Assembly (NCBI GenBank): GCA_019096065.1
Contig: JAGUCH010000009.1
Location: forward strand, 4,474,001-4,538,000
Reading direction: 5' to 3'
Length of the DNA stretch: 64,000 nt
Source of the DNA: Paracyclopina nana
Lineage: Eukaryota > Arthropoda > Copepoda > Cyclopoida > Cyclopettidae
Below, in pieces: positions 14,108 through 26,209 of the stretch. The position numbers and the translations under genes were made by a program. Numbering within the stretch: position 1 is the first letter of the stretch; every line of letters starts with the position of its first letter. The notes beneath the pieces were generated by a model. That model was not told the DNA's origin and made no database searches. It saw only the letters and a program-made list of their open reading frames with translations.

Positions 14108-14513
14108 GCTTATCTTTCACTTTTCTTTCACCACTGCAATTTGACAAACTTTTCCATGTGTTTTTGTTTTGAATTGAGGTTGAGTAGAGTCAAAAAGAAA
14201 AGTTGCGAAAAGAGTGATGGATCGAGTTGCCTCTTTTTCGACTGGCAATTTTGCTCGCTAATTTAGACTTCTGCGACAAAAGATGTAAGTTGATTTAAAA
14301 ACTCATAATTCAATGTTTCAGATCTTTGATAAGTCACTTGTTGATGCCATTTAGTTTTAAATCGAAAAGAAAAGTGCCTTAAATAAGTTAGCTCGCCTCA
14401 AAGTACAGAAAATGTGAGAGGTTGCGAAGTTTACTCGCCTATAAATTGCGCCTATTTTGTAAACAAAACATAAAACTTATTCACGATTTCACGTGTAGCT
14501 GCGAAGGCTCAAG
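14108..14513. promoter_or_regulatory. Divergent intergenic region, likely bidirectional promoter
   Basis: This 406-bp gap separates the start codons of NOB1 (-) and the cyclin-D1-binding-protein-like gene (+). It must hold both 5' UTRs and promoters unless one has a remote first exon. I see no TATA box that I would call with confidence. Head-to-head housekeeping pairs are common in compact genomes; shared regulation is inference. Confidence 0.45.
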
Positions 14514-15581
14514 ATGACTGAATTATATGCCAATTTAATCACAATTCTGACCAACATTGAAGGTCAATTTCAAGTGTCTGACCTTGACACAGAAAAGGCT
14601 TGGACTTCAGAAGCTCATGGAAGATTTTGGACTGATTTTCAAGGGTTGACAGCCATTTTGAGGCATGAAATCAACAAATTGGCTTTGGTTGTAGATGTCA
14701 ATGATTGCAAAAAGGCCAAACCTGAAGAGATAAAAGTGCTTTTAAACGGTGTGGAAAAGGCTGCAGTCACACTATGGAGCACATTTTTGCAGCTGAGTCA
14801 TAAATCAGGAGTGACCTTCTGTGAGAATGTGGCCAAAACGTGCCAGATTTTGATAAATTCTACCCTCAAACTGGTGACAGCTCTATCTCAATGTTCAAAA
14901 AGGCAAGAAGCTCTGCAGCACGTGGGCGAAATTTGGAGCAAATGTGATCTGATCTTGAGTCAATTGCCAAAAGACAATGTCTCAGCTGTGGCATTGGCCA
15001 TTCAAGAGCAAAGAAATCTGGTGCAAGATGCTCTGCAAGAGCTGGAAAATCATAAACAAACAGCTGAAAATGAGCATGAAAAGCATAAACAAACAGCCGA
15101 CTCTGACCGTAAACAAATAGCTGACTCTGACAGTGAACAAACAGCTAACTCTGGTGATGACGATGACAAATGGTCAGCCAATGAAATGCAAGTTTTGTCA
15201 CCTTCAATTGGTCTGATGAAGACCTGCATAGCTTTGCTAAAGAAAGTAGAGCAATCAGTGAGGAAGAGTGGTTCTGCTGAATTTTGCCAAGAATTGGATG
15301 CCATTCTGAAACACTGCGAGGAAATCAGTCCCAAAGTGGACGACTTTGTTTTGTCACTGTATGCCCCAATTGACGTTGAAGATTTGGAGCAATCCAGTTG
15401 CTCATTGAAAGACTTTTGTCAAGAAATCATTGTTGTTCGCCTAAAAAATAAGCATTTCGTGCTTGCCAAAGAACTAGAGGAGTGGGGAGCTTTTCTGCTC
15501 AAGGCTCTTGACCATAACTTTACAAAATTGAAGGCATCTTTGGCTGTGCTTTCACTTGAAAAAGTGAAAATAGAGAATTAA
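14514..15581 (+). CDS. CCNDBP1: Cyclin-D1-binding protein 1 homologue (GCIP/DIP1-like)
   Basis: A single uninterrupted 355-codon frame. The mostly helical protein matches the CCNDBP1/GCIP family in its first third (an LLNGVEKAAVTLWSTF-like helix followed by a serine/glycine turn) and near the end (a DDFVLSLYAPID-like segment). Family members are helix-loop-helix-type proteins that bind cyclin D and modulate transcription. Between residues about 178 and 220 there is a lineage-specific polar insert made of degenerate repeats of a K-Q-T-A-D-S-D type unit, ending in an acidic run. The ATG at 14514 is the first in frame. The gene is intronless in its coding part, unlike its neighbours. Assignment rests on overall pattern rather than catalytic motifs. 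Confidence 0.72.
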   Translation: MTELYANLITILTNIEGQFQVSDLDTEKAWTSEAHGRFWTDFQGLTAILRHEINKLALVVDVNDCKKAKPEEIKVLLNGVEKAAVTLWSTFLQLSHKSGVTFCENVAKTCQILINSTLKLVTALSQCSKRQEALQHVGEIWSKCDLILSQLPKDNVSAVALAIQEQRNLVQDALQELENHKQTAENEHEKHKQTADSDRKQIADSDSEQTANSGDDDDKWSANEMQVLSPSIGLMKTCIALLKKVEQSVRKSGSAEFCQELDAILKHCEEISPKVDDFVLSLYAPIDVEDLEQSSCSLKDFCQEIIVVRLKNKHFVLAKELEEWGAFLLKALDHNFTKLKASLAVLSLEKVKIEN

Positions 15582-15927
15582 CTTGCACAACTCAAGTGAA
15601 TACATCATGCTTTTAGATGTTTCATTTTTACTTTAACATTGCTATGGTATGAATTAACCTCACTTGCTCACTTAAAAAGGACTTTCGTCAATCATTCTGT
15701 TCGACATTTTTTTATGACAATTTAATTACATCTTTCCTCAAGAGCTGGGATTTTTCACCAGGCTTTACTTCTTTTCTCAATTCACCTGGATCAGGGAACT
15801 TGGTTATTCTAAAATAGGCTCTCCATTTTGTTGGCGACGGTTTTCAAATGCATAATTCCATTTTATATGCTTCAACTACCAATATGGCACGCAGATTGCA
15901 ATGGACATTGAAAATTAGTGTATTTGA
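15582..15927. other. Convergent 3' intergenic gap
   Basis: The stop codons of the cyclin-D1-binding-protein-like gene (+) and geranylgeranyltransferase-I beta (-) face each other across 346 bp. I see no canonical AATAAA for either gene, so variant signals are likely used. The 3' UTRs may approach or overlap. Confidence 0.5.
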
Positions 15928-17068
15928 TCATGATTTGTGCAAAGCTTGTAAAAACTGCCTTGAGCGAAGACTAATGTTGAGTTCTGGATCAACTTGATTG
16001 AGTTCATGGTGGGGCACTAGAGCAAGTCCTGCTAGGCCAAGATAGGTGTGGAGTGGATCTGAAGGCAAGTCCGGCCACTTTGCAAGCCCTCCTAGAATAG
16101 GATCTTGAGTGCTCAGAACAAAATCGGTGCACTTCATGATTTGAGCGTTGACAAGATCACCGTCAGACAACAATTTCAGGGTAGCTCCAATCCAAAAAGT
16201 GTAGCAGGTGTCATCGTCCTTGTTGGGCCTTCCATTGAAGCCCTTTTTTAATCTCATCGAGCACCATTTGACGCACTTGTCAATCACACTTTTGCTCAAG
16301 CTTCCAAGCTGGCCGAGCATGCGTAAAGAGGCCACTGCACAATATGTGGAGCCACCGTGTGCTTCCAATCCAGGGCCTTGGCCAAACGCTCCTTAAAAGC
16401 AATGGGATATGAACAATATTTTTTTCATAGTTTTGTTCAATTCTCCCGCATACCTTCATGACTTAAGCTGTCAAGTATGAAATTTGCGGTTGCTTTAACA
16501 TCGATTGAGCTAAAATCATTGAGAATGGTGCAAGTGGACACAGCACAGTAGACAAATCTCATATCGTTCGAATATTCTTCCATGGAAGCTCGAAAAGAGC
16601 CATCGGGCCTTTGCGACTCACCAAGACCAGACAAAATTCCAGCTTTGTTCACTCTGCTCAAATCATCACCGAGAATCACCAGTGTGGCCAATGCGGTGTA
16701 CGTCATGGCAAGATGAGGACTCTTAGGATTATTCTTCAGGAGGCTCGAGCCTAAAATTGACGATGACAGAAATATTTCCAAGAATTGCCAAAAATGAGCT
16801 CACCGATGAATCCTTCTTGCATTTGGAGTGAGTAGATCCATTCGATAATTTCTTTTCTTCTTTCAGTAGAAATGTCACAAAGGCAGCCCAAAACGTCCAA
16901 GCCAGAAATGGAGAAAAACAGCAACGTCATTCGAGACGTTTCCAAGCTCGCAAAATGCTTTTCTGGCAAAATTTCGAGCAATCGAAGCATGAAATTTTTG
17001 TGTCTTTTCTTCAAGATCACGTGCACAGCCTCACCCGACTCGGAATTCGGTGTCGATTCTTTGGACAT
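15928..17068 (-). CDS. PGGT1B: Geranylgeranyltransferase type I, beta subunit
   Basis: Three exons, complement(15928..16391, 16454..16750, 16804..17068), join in frame to 341 residues (human about 377). The enzyme attaches a C20 geranylgeranyl group to CaaX proteins such as Rho-family GTPases, as a heterodimer with the shared FNTA alpha subunit in the cytosol. The alpha-alpha barrel repeats are recognisable, including NDMRFVYCA and HGGSTYCAVASL motifs. The zinc site typical of prenyltransferase beta subunits is present: D248 and C250 in DTCYTFW, and H302 in LHTYLG. Introns are 62 and 53 bp with GT-AG ends. The ATG at 17068 is followed by a short polar N-terminus. No defects are seen. Confidence 0.95.
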
Positions 17069-19683
17069 TTTGCTTTAAAAACAACGATTTCGCGAGTTTT
17101 TCTTCTTAACAAAAAGTTACCGATAATAGCAAAGCGGGGTCGTAAAACTAACCGAACATATTTTTCCAACAAGACTTTCCTTTATATTTTCATTTCAGTC
17201 TACTTTTTTGCTCCTGAAACTACTATAAATAAGTGCAATCGGTAATTGAGGCTATTTTTAATTAAGTTTTCTATAGTTATTTCGTGAAAACGGGCCATGA
17301 TTTCTACAAAGCTGCCTTAAATAACTTTGCCGGGTTCGCTCCTTGTGTACGCTTTCGGGTTTCGTTACTCGTTAGTTGAGTACTGAGTAGTGAACGTGAG
17401 TGAATCGCTGAAAATTGGAAACTGAAAAGAAAGGAGGACTGAACGGCAAATTTACGCTCAATCGAACGCATGCAAAAAAGTGAAACTTCAGTGAAAAATG
17501 GCATTGCTGCAACTCTCATCGTGTATTCAACCGTAGCCGAGTCTCATGCGAGGTAAACAATGCGAAATGTGAAACTGCAAGAAAAAAAATTCAACTCAAT
17601 TTGGATTCACAACCGTTTGAGTGTGTTTAGAGTAGAGTCGCCATTGCCCTATTTGGAATATGCGAAGCTGTTGTTGGCCATATGTCGGCTTTTAATTCCT
17701 AGCCAATTGTCATGCAAACAAGCTAAGCAAGGCTCAGGTAAAAGTGTTCACCCGCAAAACGCGAGCGTACATAATATGAAGCTGTTTGGGGCGCGCGTTT
17801 CTAACATCTACCCAGTGCCGTAAATAAAGAGGGTTTCGTGAACAGCTTACTCAGCTTTTGCTGAATATAAGGTTTTGCCGAAATATCAGTGCATTGCTGC
17901 CATTAGGTGTTTGGCCGGCCTGTGCTAGGAGGCAAGCTGCCAAGTACACTAGAAATTGCCAAAAACAAGCCCTTTAACTGAAACTATGTTGCTATTTTTG
18001 ACTGGGGATTGCATTTTTTCACTAATGCCTTCCTACAACTACCTTCCATGCAGTGAAAAAGTCTAGAAATTATAAATAAAATCATTGCTGGTTTTCATCC
18101 CACCCTCACCAATTCCTAACCCCCCTCTCAATTGCTTCAGTGTGACATGAGTCTCAAACAAAGTTTCAATATGTGCCAGGTCTAAGGCTTGATTTTTTAC
18201 AGAAATTGAGCTTCCCTGCATTACTTAAAGTAGTATTTTATTCTCTTTGTAATGATACCCTTTTAAGACATTTCTAACCTGTAATTTCTCTGTTTCAATC
18301 CAATTTTGCTAGAACTATTTGCAGAGAACCAAGACAGCTAGCCAGCATTCCATGCCATGCCAGTACAAAAACTGTAGCATGAGCAACAGCATTTCTTGAC
18401 AGCAATGTTTTAGGGGAATATCTAAATATATGGCTTTTTTATCAAAAAAGTGGCCAATTTAGAACCATAGTGTCCAAAGCTACAAGTTTGTTGTGAACTC
18501 TTGAGCTATCTGATCAACTAAATGTAAGGCAATTTTCATCATAATTCGATCTGTCTTGCCAAAGACAGGTTTCTGGATATGAAGTGACTGAATGAAGCAA
18601 ATTGCCTTGACTTTCATGAAAATTGACCAAAAGTATGCCAAATGAATCCTAAAATAATTAGAAAAGCTACAAGCTTAGTCACAGCTCTTTTCTTGGCCAG
18701 TTAAATGAGGAAATAGGCAAAAAACATTTGTTAACTTTTCAAAAGTGATTTGATGACATCATGAATGGGTGGGCCAATGGTGTAAGAATTTGCCCTATTT
18801 TCATAATGGCTGCTGTGGTATGGGATGGCAGTGTTTTAGACACATCCTTTTAGAGACAAATTTTTACTGCAATTTTGGCACTTCTTGGAACAAAATAAGA
18901 ATTTGCAACTAATAGTTCAGAGCTCCACTTCATGCTAATTGGGCGGAAATTTTAAAAATCAAAGCAAATGCAAAAATGCAAATATTTCCTTGAGATTCAA
19001 TCAGAACTTGACTTTAGTTAAATATTTACGTACTTATTTCACAATTACTTAATTCCTTGACAATTTTTTCTTCAGCAAAGTTGTTTTTTGCCTTCTGTTG
19101 TAGTATTTTATTTTTCCATCACTGACTTTTAGCTGCTCGGTTTGTTATACTCTAATATGTACAGCTCTGCATCTACCAATATTTTCATTAATTTGAAAAT
19201 GGTGGCAATTTTTTTTCTTTTGAACATGCGTTACTTCAGGTTCATTAGCTTGTGAAAATGGAGCTGCTTATTTTGAGCCTTTTTTTGAATGTCAAGTGTT
19301 ATTTGCAAAGCTTTGAAATGTCAAAATTCATTGGCATGCTAAGTTGTCCTAGCTAGAAACACGTTAGCTAAGAAATCAGGTCGATGAAAGTATGTGTGGC
19401 ACACACTGTCTTACGTTCACGTAAAGATATCTGCACAGTGGGGAACTTTCTCACTAACCCCCCAATTTTCAATCATCATCTCTTAAAAGAAATCACTATA
19501 AGGAAAGATAGTCTATTAGCATTTTCGATGATCAAGGCAAAATGGTCTGTTTGCAGGCATGATTCCCCCAGTGTGCTTTAAAGTTGGATCCACATAGAAA
19601 ATCATTCTGGTGCCAGTCCATTGCCAGCGCTAGTCCGTTCCACTTTTACCTTCACAGCGGAGTTTCCACGTGTCATTCTAGCC
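17069..19683. other. Non-coding stretch between PGGT1B and GALNT
   Basis: No conserved frame is visible on either strand. The segment must contain the PGGT1B promoter and the GALNT promoter or 5' UTR. A frame at 17560-17823 (+) starts with ATG and is basic, but has no recognisable domain. Confidence 0.5.
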
Positions 19684-19704
19684 ATGAAGCAAAAAAGGAA
19701 GTGA
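19684..19704 (+). promoter_or_regulatory. Short upstream ORF before the GALNT start
   Basis: ATG at 19684 opens a six-codon frame ending in TGA at 19702-19704, six bases before the GALNT ATG at 19711. If this stretch is in the mRNA, ribosomes would meet the uORF first, and such a short spacing would discourage reinitiation at 19711. Initiation at the downstream Met codons 5, 14 or 16 is possible. Confidence 0.4.
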
Positions 19705-19710
19705 GTCAAA

Positions 19711-22166
19711 ATGAGATCCTTGATGCCGACTCTGGTGAGCCTCCAAGTGATGCTGATGCACCCAAGGCGGAGAGTGCAAATTGCAACTGGCGCATTCATT
19801 TTACTCTGCGTTTTCTCCTACGTTTTAATCAGCCCAGGACCGGCGAAAAATGCCAACAATTATGAACAAAAAGAGCTCTTGGCTCCCGGACCCTCCAAAG
19901 ACTTTCCAGACTTTGACTACAAATATGACAGCAATGGCAAAAAAGCCCTATCATCTTCTTCGGTCAGGCCAAGTGTGGTTATAGAGGAACAAGTGAAATC
20001 CACCTCAAAATCTTACACCAGAAGGCAAAATAGGCTCAATGGAATTGCCTTGCAAAACCAGCATTTGGATGACTTTGATGCAGTCGGTGGCCTGGATTTG
20101 TTCAGAGCCGCCAAAAGCATAGATGACAGGTGAGTTTAAACTATTTTTATTGCGGTGTATTAAGATATCTAGCATGGGAATCCGACAATTTCCAAGCTTG
20201 TGCTACACACTTTCTTGTCCTCATTTCCCCTTGTCATAGCAATATTTGGAGATGTTGTGATTTTCTGCTCAGTTGGATATTTAGCTTTGCCATTTTACTT
20301 TCAGGTATGACGAGTTCAGGGAAGACGAGGCCAAAGTCGTGCCAGGTGCTGGCGAAAATGGAGCACCAGTTCAACTGTTTGGCGAAGAGGCTGCCGAAGC
20401 CGAAAGGAAAATGGCCACTGAGGCTTTCAACATTATTGCTTCGGACAAAATTTCGCTGCATAGAAGTGTTCCAGACACTCGCGATCCTCGCTGCAAAGCA
20501 GTCAGCTATGAGGAGGATTTGCCAACTGCCAGTGTCATCATCATTTTCACCAATGAAGCTTGGTCTCCGCTCATCAGGACCATTTGGAGCGTGCTTGACA
20601 CCACTTCCGAGGCCCATTTGCATGAAATCATTCTCGTCGATGACTTCAGCGACAAGAAACATCTCAAAGGAAAATTGACCAGGTAGCATTTCAGTCATTA
20701 AAAAATCGTCCAACTTTACTTGGCTAATTTTTGTACAAGACGAAAAAGAAGATTTTCCATTAACTTGAGTTGTCTCTTGTTTTGAAGGTATATCCAAAAA
20801 CGGTTTCCCTCCAAGGTCAAGCTGGTCAGGTTGAAATCTCGTCAAGGACTCATTAGAGCCAGACTGGCTGGCGCAAGATTGGCTTCTGGTGACGTTTTGC
20901 TCTTCCTCGATTCCCACTGTGAGTGTGGACAAGACTGGTTAAGACCTCTGCTCCAAAGGATCAAGGACAAGCCCAACAGCTTTGTCGTTCCGATCATCGA
21001 TGTGATTGATGACAAAACGCTACAATATTACAATGGGAACGGCATTTATTTCCAAATTGGCGGGTTCACGTGGTCAGGTCATTTCACGTGGATTGACATA
21101 CCCGAATGGGAGAAAGAAAGGTCTGGCCACAACCCTGTGGCCCCTGTCAGAACTCCCACCATGGCGGGTGGCCTTTTTGCTGTGAACAGGTCAGTATTTA
21201 AAAATGTGTTCAAGTTCATTGAGAGAAAATGCTTCATGCAGACGATATTTCCTTTTCCTACGTTGCATGGAGAAAAGAGACATAAATATGGCAGTTTGAC
21301 CTCGAATTGTCATGAGACTGGTTTCATGGTGAATTTAACTCCTTTCCAGGGATTACTTCTGGGCAATTGGCTCATATGACGAAGAGATGGACGTTTGGGG
21401 AGGTGAAAACCTGGAAATGTCCTTCAGGGTGTGGCAATGTGGTGGCCTTATCGAAACACTGCCTTGCTCCAGAGTTGGCCACATTTTCAGGTCTTTCCAC
21501 CCATACAGTTTTCCCAACAATAAGGACACCCATGGCATCAATACTGCTCGCACTGTCGAAGTCTGGATGGACGAGTACAAGAAACTGTTCTACATGAACC
21601 GACCTGACCTCGCCAATGCTGACGTGGGCAACATGACAGCAAGGCGGGCTTTTCGCAAGGAAAAGCAGTGCAAGCCTTTCAAATGGTATCTCGACAATGT
21701 GTACCCACAAAAGTTCATCTTGGACAGTCCAGATCATGTGTTTGCCTATGGCAGAATACGTAACGAACCTTCTGGACTTTGCATCGACACTTTGCAACAT
21801 GACGACAAAGATAGCTACAATTTGGGTGTCTATGCTTGCCATGAGTTTGTCACGTCTTCGCAGTTCTTCAGCTTTAGCAAGGATTACCAGCTGAGAAGAG
21901 AGGATAGCTGTGCTGTGGTTGGCCAAGAAGGACTTCCTGCTCAGGTTGGACGCGAGGAAGTGCGAATGGTGCCTTGCTCGAAATTCGATGTGAACCAGCA
22001 GTGGATTCACACCAAGCAAGGACGAATGATTCATAAATCGACAAACAAGTGCCTGGACGCTGGCCATGGCCGATCCATGGAGGACCTTCATGCTGGACCT
22101 TGCAAGGCCAGCCTTGCATCACAAATTTGGTATTTTGATGCATACCATAATACCATCACATCCTAA
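19711..22166 (+). CDS. Polypeptide N-acetylgalactosaminyltransferase (GT27)
   Basis: Four exons (19711..20129, 20305..20682, 20788..21189, 21350..22166), all split in the same phase inside AGG codons, give 671 residues. The enzyme transfers GalNAc from UDP-GalNAc to Ser/Thr, starting mucin-type O-glycosylation in the Golgi. It has a short cytosolic tail with Arg residues, one transmembrane anchor (about 26-41), a stem, and a GT-A catalytic domain from about 211. That domain has the IIFTNEAWS motif, the DxH metal site at D307-x-H309, and the WGGENLEMSFR Gal/GalNAc-T motif. A C-terminal ricin-type beta-trefoil lectin domain follows (about 540-671). The PGANT/GALNT subclass is not decided here. 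The true start could be a later Met. Confidence 0.95.
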
Positions 22167-22182
22167 ACTGTGCTAGACTCTG

Positions 22183-22494
22183 AAATGGTATCTTAGCAAT
22201 GTGTACCCTCGGAATCTCATTTGTGACAGATCATGTGCTAATTTGGGATGGACCTTCTGGATTTTCCATCGATATTGCTTAACATGACGACAACCATTGC
22301 TTCAATTCTGGTGTCCATGACACTTTGTTATTGTCAAGAACTTGATACAAGTGGACGATGCTCAAAAATTGGTTTGAGCCAGAAACATTTCCGCTCATGA
22401 AGAGAACGAATAATAGACAAATTGACAAGGCTGATCCATAGAAAACCGTCAGCCTTGCTAATTCTCAAGTTTGATGCTCAGATAACCATCAAAA
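22183..22494 (+). pseudogene. Decayed duplicate of the GALNT lectin-domain exon
   Basis: Just after the GALNT stop codon the sequence resumes similarity to the last exon. AAATGGTATCTTAGCAATGT matches the functional AAATGGTATCTCGACAATGT near 21680. CCTTCTGGA, CATCGA, ACATGACGACAA and GGTGTC follow in the same order, and later GTCAGCCTTGC and ATAACCATCA match the exon end. Frame is lost through substitutions and stop codons, and several segments are deleted. It reads as a relic of a partial tandem duplication that now lies in the 3' UTR. Confidence 0.75.
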
Positions 22495-22503
22495 CACTAA
22501 ATC

Positions 22504-22509
22504 AATAAA
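22504..22509 (+). promoter_or_regulatory. Poly(A) signal, GALNT
   Basis: Canonical AATAAA 338 bp after the stop codon and just beyond the decayed exon copy. It is the first canonical signal downstream of the gene. Confidence 0.6.
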
Positions 22510-22671
22510 GACTAAATTCATCCTGGAGCATTTTCATAAAAGGCTCGTGAACAAAGGCCTGTTGTTGTACTATAAACGTTGTTTGTGTAAATATATACAC
22601 TTATTTTTGATAGTCTGTGCTTAAGTCTTGACGACATTGTTAAAAACTATTTTTCCACTTTTCCAGAATTG

Positions 22672-23382
22672 ATGGAGCAATTAAAGGCTGAAAATGTGGC
22701 ATTAAAAGCCAAAATCAAGGGCCTTGAATATGAAAACCAGATGTACAAGAAACTATTGGATAACTTGTTCCTCAATGGCAACCAAGGAAGTTCTCAAATG
22801 CCAAGGTAACCTTTTTTATTGCATGCTCTATTATTGAATTATGCTACATTATTTTTTGCAGCTTCACAAAGCACTGTAATGTGGCTAAGCAAGAGGAAAT
22901 TCCTGAACATCAAGGCTTAAACTATCAGTCTAATAAGGCATCAACCAATCGAGTAGAAGTTTTCAATGCAGCTGATCTCGAAATTGACTATGACTACTAC
23001 CTAGACCAAGAAGGTAACTTTTCTTGCCAAATTCTATATAGTATACACAACTGCTTGGAGAACAAGTTGAAAAAATCTTTGAAATATGAGGAGTAATATT
23101 CATTATGCATCCAAAACTTTTACAGATGCCATAGAAGATGAAGCCTATTTAAAAAGGAGAAATATGAAAAAGTTGGCTCAAGAGCTGAAAGAAGAAGAGG
23201 AATTGAAACCTATTGTAGAAGATGCTGATCTCAAGCTGTCAGAAATGGCCCAACTCTTTGGCGAGTCCGGAGCTCATGAAATATTATCGCTCGAAACGGA
23301 AATGCAAATGAACTTTGAAAAGCTGAGAGATCAAAAGGATGCACAGCTTTGGCCTTGCTTACCCTTGAACATGAAATTCTGA
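22672..23382 (+). CDS. Unrecognised 180-residue coiled-coil protein
   Basis: Three exons (22672..22805, 22862..23013, 23126..23382) join in frame to 180 residues. The N-terminus (1-40) is a leucine-spaced coiled coil. A low-complexity middle follows, then an acidic helix-rich C-terminal half with an AQLFGESGAHEILSLE segment and a terminal WPCLPLNM motif that looks conserved. I do not recognise the family; the pattern resembles small scaffold or kinetochore-type subunits, but that is only an impression. A pyrimidine-rich acceptor (ttccag) lies five bases before the ATG, so an upstream non-coding exon is likely. An AATAAA at 23402 ends the gene. It is in tandem with GALNT, 163 bp after that gene's poly(A) signal. 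Confidence 0.75.
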
Positions 23383-23401
23383 ACGTAAATCATACTGCCC
23401 A

Positions 23402-23407
23402 AATAAA
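23402..23407 (+). promoter_or_regulatory. Poly(A) signal of the coiled-coil gene
   Basis: AATAAA 20 bp after the stop codon, implying a very short 3' UTR. Confidence 0.6.
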
Positions 23408-26209
23408 GAGATTATTTCTCCTGGTGGAAAAACACTTGAGCTTATGGAGCATTTGGCATGACTTTGATTCAGGTGCTTTTTGGGCGATTTCAATTGATCC
23501 TCTTCCATATATGTCAATGAAGTGAGTGCTTTTTCTTTTGTAACATCAGAAAATAATTATATTTACTATTTTTAAGAAAAACACAATTGATGTCTTTGAT
23601 TTTTATTACATTAATAAGCTAAGCCTACGTACAATTGTTATTGATATTTTTAAAAGCGGCATACATATTTGGAAAAGGTTCCAGCGGTAAGTTCTTCAAG
23701 TTAAAGCAAATCTTAGCAAAGCAAAGCCAGAAGATTATTCAATTTACATTTTCGGAAGCTGCAGCTATTGATCTTTTTTGTGTTAGGTTAGAAAAGCCAA
23801 GTTTCAAATTCTTAAATGCTTTTAAAAGCTACTTTTATACTTGGCGCACCGCAAGCACACATTGTCTCAGCAGTAATTGACCGAATTTTGTGTTCACAAA
23901 AGCGGTCGCAAAAGTTCGCTCTTTTCTTTTCTCAATATTCATTCCTTTTTAAAAGGTTGCTCGAATCATTATGACAAAAATTCCGTTGTAAGGATAAGCC
24001 TTAGAAAACGTAATTTTTATGCTAAAATGCAAAAGCTTGAGAGTCTGGGAAACTTAGTAGACAAACTATGCTATGTGCTGTGAGTTGTTTGCTTTGCTCG
24101 ACATCTCGAAATGAAGCAAGTTCTCCAGTTTCTCAATCTGAAATTAATACCAACCAAAGCCCTCTTTGCACTTCAAATTGATGCTGCAAATGGCTGATAG
24201 GAAAAGTTGCATAAACTTTTCTGCTCTGATCCCATGGGAATTATCCAAATTGACGGCCACAGTATAATATGTTGAGAGATTTGAGAAGCAATATTATTGA
24301 TTCAAGACTCAATAAAACCATCAACAACAGGCCAAGTCTTTCTTATGCTGCCAAGGGCTCTTCAAAGTCAATGCTGAACCTTTTGTTGGTGGAATTGGGA
24401 AAAAAGATTAAGGAAGCGAAGTGTGGCTTAAATGAGCTGGGATTAATTAATTACAAATCGCATTCACGTTAAATTAAGATTTCTCTTAAAATTTCCTTGT
24501 AACCTCAAATTCAAAAAGAAACAAGAGCTTTCTTTTTTTTAGAAATAAAAAGGTAGGCATATATTTTTCTTGTTACTTGTTTTATATGTTACCTTACTAA
24601 TAAGTAATCCAATAACGCTCCATTTTTCAATAGTAGCACAGGTTTCTATTGAGCCAAGATGTAATATTATTGTATTTTATGCAACCGTAGCCATAATGCT
24701 TCATTAGTCCCCAATTTTCCATGATTTCGTTCCTGAAGATGGTTACATACAAATGTTACTGCAATTTTAATTTGCATGGTTTCTTCTGGAGAAGACCAAG
24801 AATATTTAACATTTTTCGCTTGTCCTATTTTGTGATTGACACGTGAATTTTTTCTTGAATCAGCCGTTCGTAAAAAATCCCCCTTTTGCCACCCAAAATC
24901 CATGTTAGCAAGAGATGGTGCTTTCACCAGCCAAAAAAGTGCATTTTCAAGTGCTGATGATTTTTCAGAAAGCTATCTTAAAAGTTCACACAAAGAAAAA
25001 AGAGTGACTGCCAAAGCCTAATGGCCTTTGCAGATTTTATGTGAAATAAGGCCTACGTAGTAAAAGCCCCATTTAAAGGCCATTAAAAGGCTTTCAGCGT
25101 TTATGGTGTGACTCATAATGGCCTCTGGTCATAACAAAAATGTATTAAAAAAGCAGTGAGAAAATGCTCGTTCTCTGCTCTCCTGACATGACAGCAGGCT
25201 GTTGATTAAAGAAAATACACCAAGAGCTTCGCATGGTTTTCCTATGTATTCTTTTGGTTTATCAGCTGTGGTGCACGTGTCAGTTCTCATTTATCTTGTT
25301 CTCTCTCTTTATAGGCAGAAACAACCTTAAGCTATGCTTTTTTATTAAAAAGTAATGTAGCACCCACTTAGAGTCTGATTCACAAAAAGTGAAAAAAGAA
25401 GGAAGGCTTTTTTGTGCAATAATGATAACAGCTGATGTGTTCTGTTTTTTAAGCCTCACACTCTATCCTCAGTATACTGAAACGTGGATGTTGTACAACA
25501 GCCTCCTTTTTTATGCAAGCAACCAGACGTAGACAACCACGCACTACGCTTTGACAAATTGCAGCAATTTTGTGAAAATAATTGTGGAGGGCAAGGATGC
25601 ATGCAAAACACGAAGCAATTACATTGATATGCTGCTGCTGAAAGAACCCGTATTGACGAGAAGAGTACTACTTCTTAATTAAGGCTCAATCAATGCTAGT
25701 TAATTGAGTTAGGTTAGAGCAGGCAAAATAATGCTGCTGCTTGGTGATCGAAAAAAAGACGCGTACACAATTACGAAAGGCTTACGACATGGAGGGATAA
25801 AAAGAGCCTGGATTTAATTGGAGAGCTTATTAGTGCAACTCAGCACTCAAAGCTGAATTAGTAAGCTTACGAGTGCTTACAAAAGAGCAATTACACGCTG
25901 CTAGGCGAAAAGCGTGACCAGAAAGACCAAAATCGTCCCAATGCCAGTATTATTATGGACAACAGAATAGCATTTATTAGTTCCGTTTTTCTGTAGCATA
26001 GGAATACAAAAAAGAAGACACTCTTCTGACAAGATTGAAATTGAGAAAATAGAATGTGTTGAAGTGAAAATGATAAAATCACAAGGAAAAGGAATGTTTA
26101 GTAAAGCTTGTGAAATCTCAAAATACCAACATGGCCAACAACAATAGGACGTGGTCTGTTGCAGCAGCAGTAGTAAGTGGAAAATTAATGTTGATATTTT
26201 AGGATCTCT
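23408..26209. other. Non-coding stretch downstream of ADAR
   Basis: No recognised gene. A 67-codon ATG frame at 24269-24472 (+) looks amphipathic but has no known domain, so I left it out. AATAAA on the minus strand at 25973-25978 is a plausible ADAR poly(A) signal, about 230 bp past its stop. Confidence 0.5.

Noticed and set aside
20234..20932. 232-codon minus-strand frame
   Set aside because: Antisense to GALNT exons 2 and 3 and running through their intron; NOB1-like shadow pattern without domain character.
24269..24472. ATG frame of 67 codons, amphipathic sequence
   Set aside because: No recognisable domain, no splice partner and no nearby poly(A) signal; short enough to be chance in this composition.
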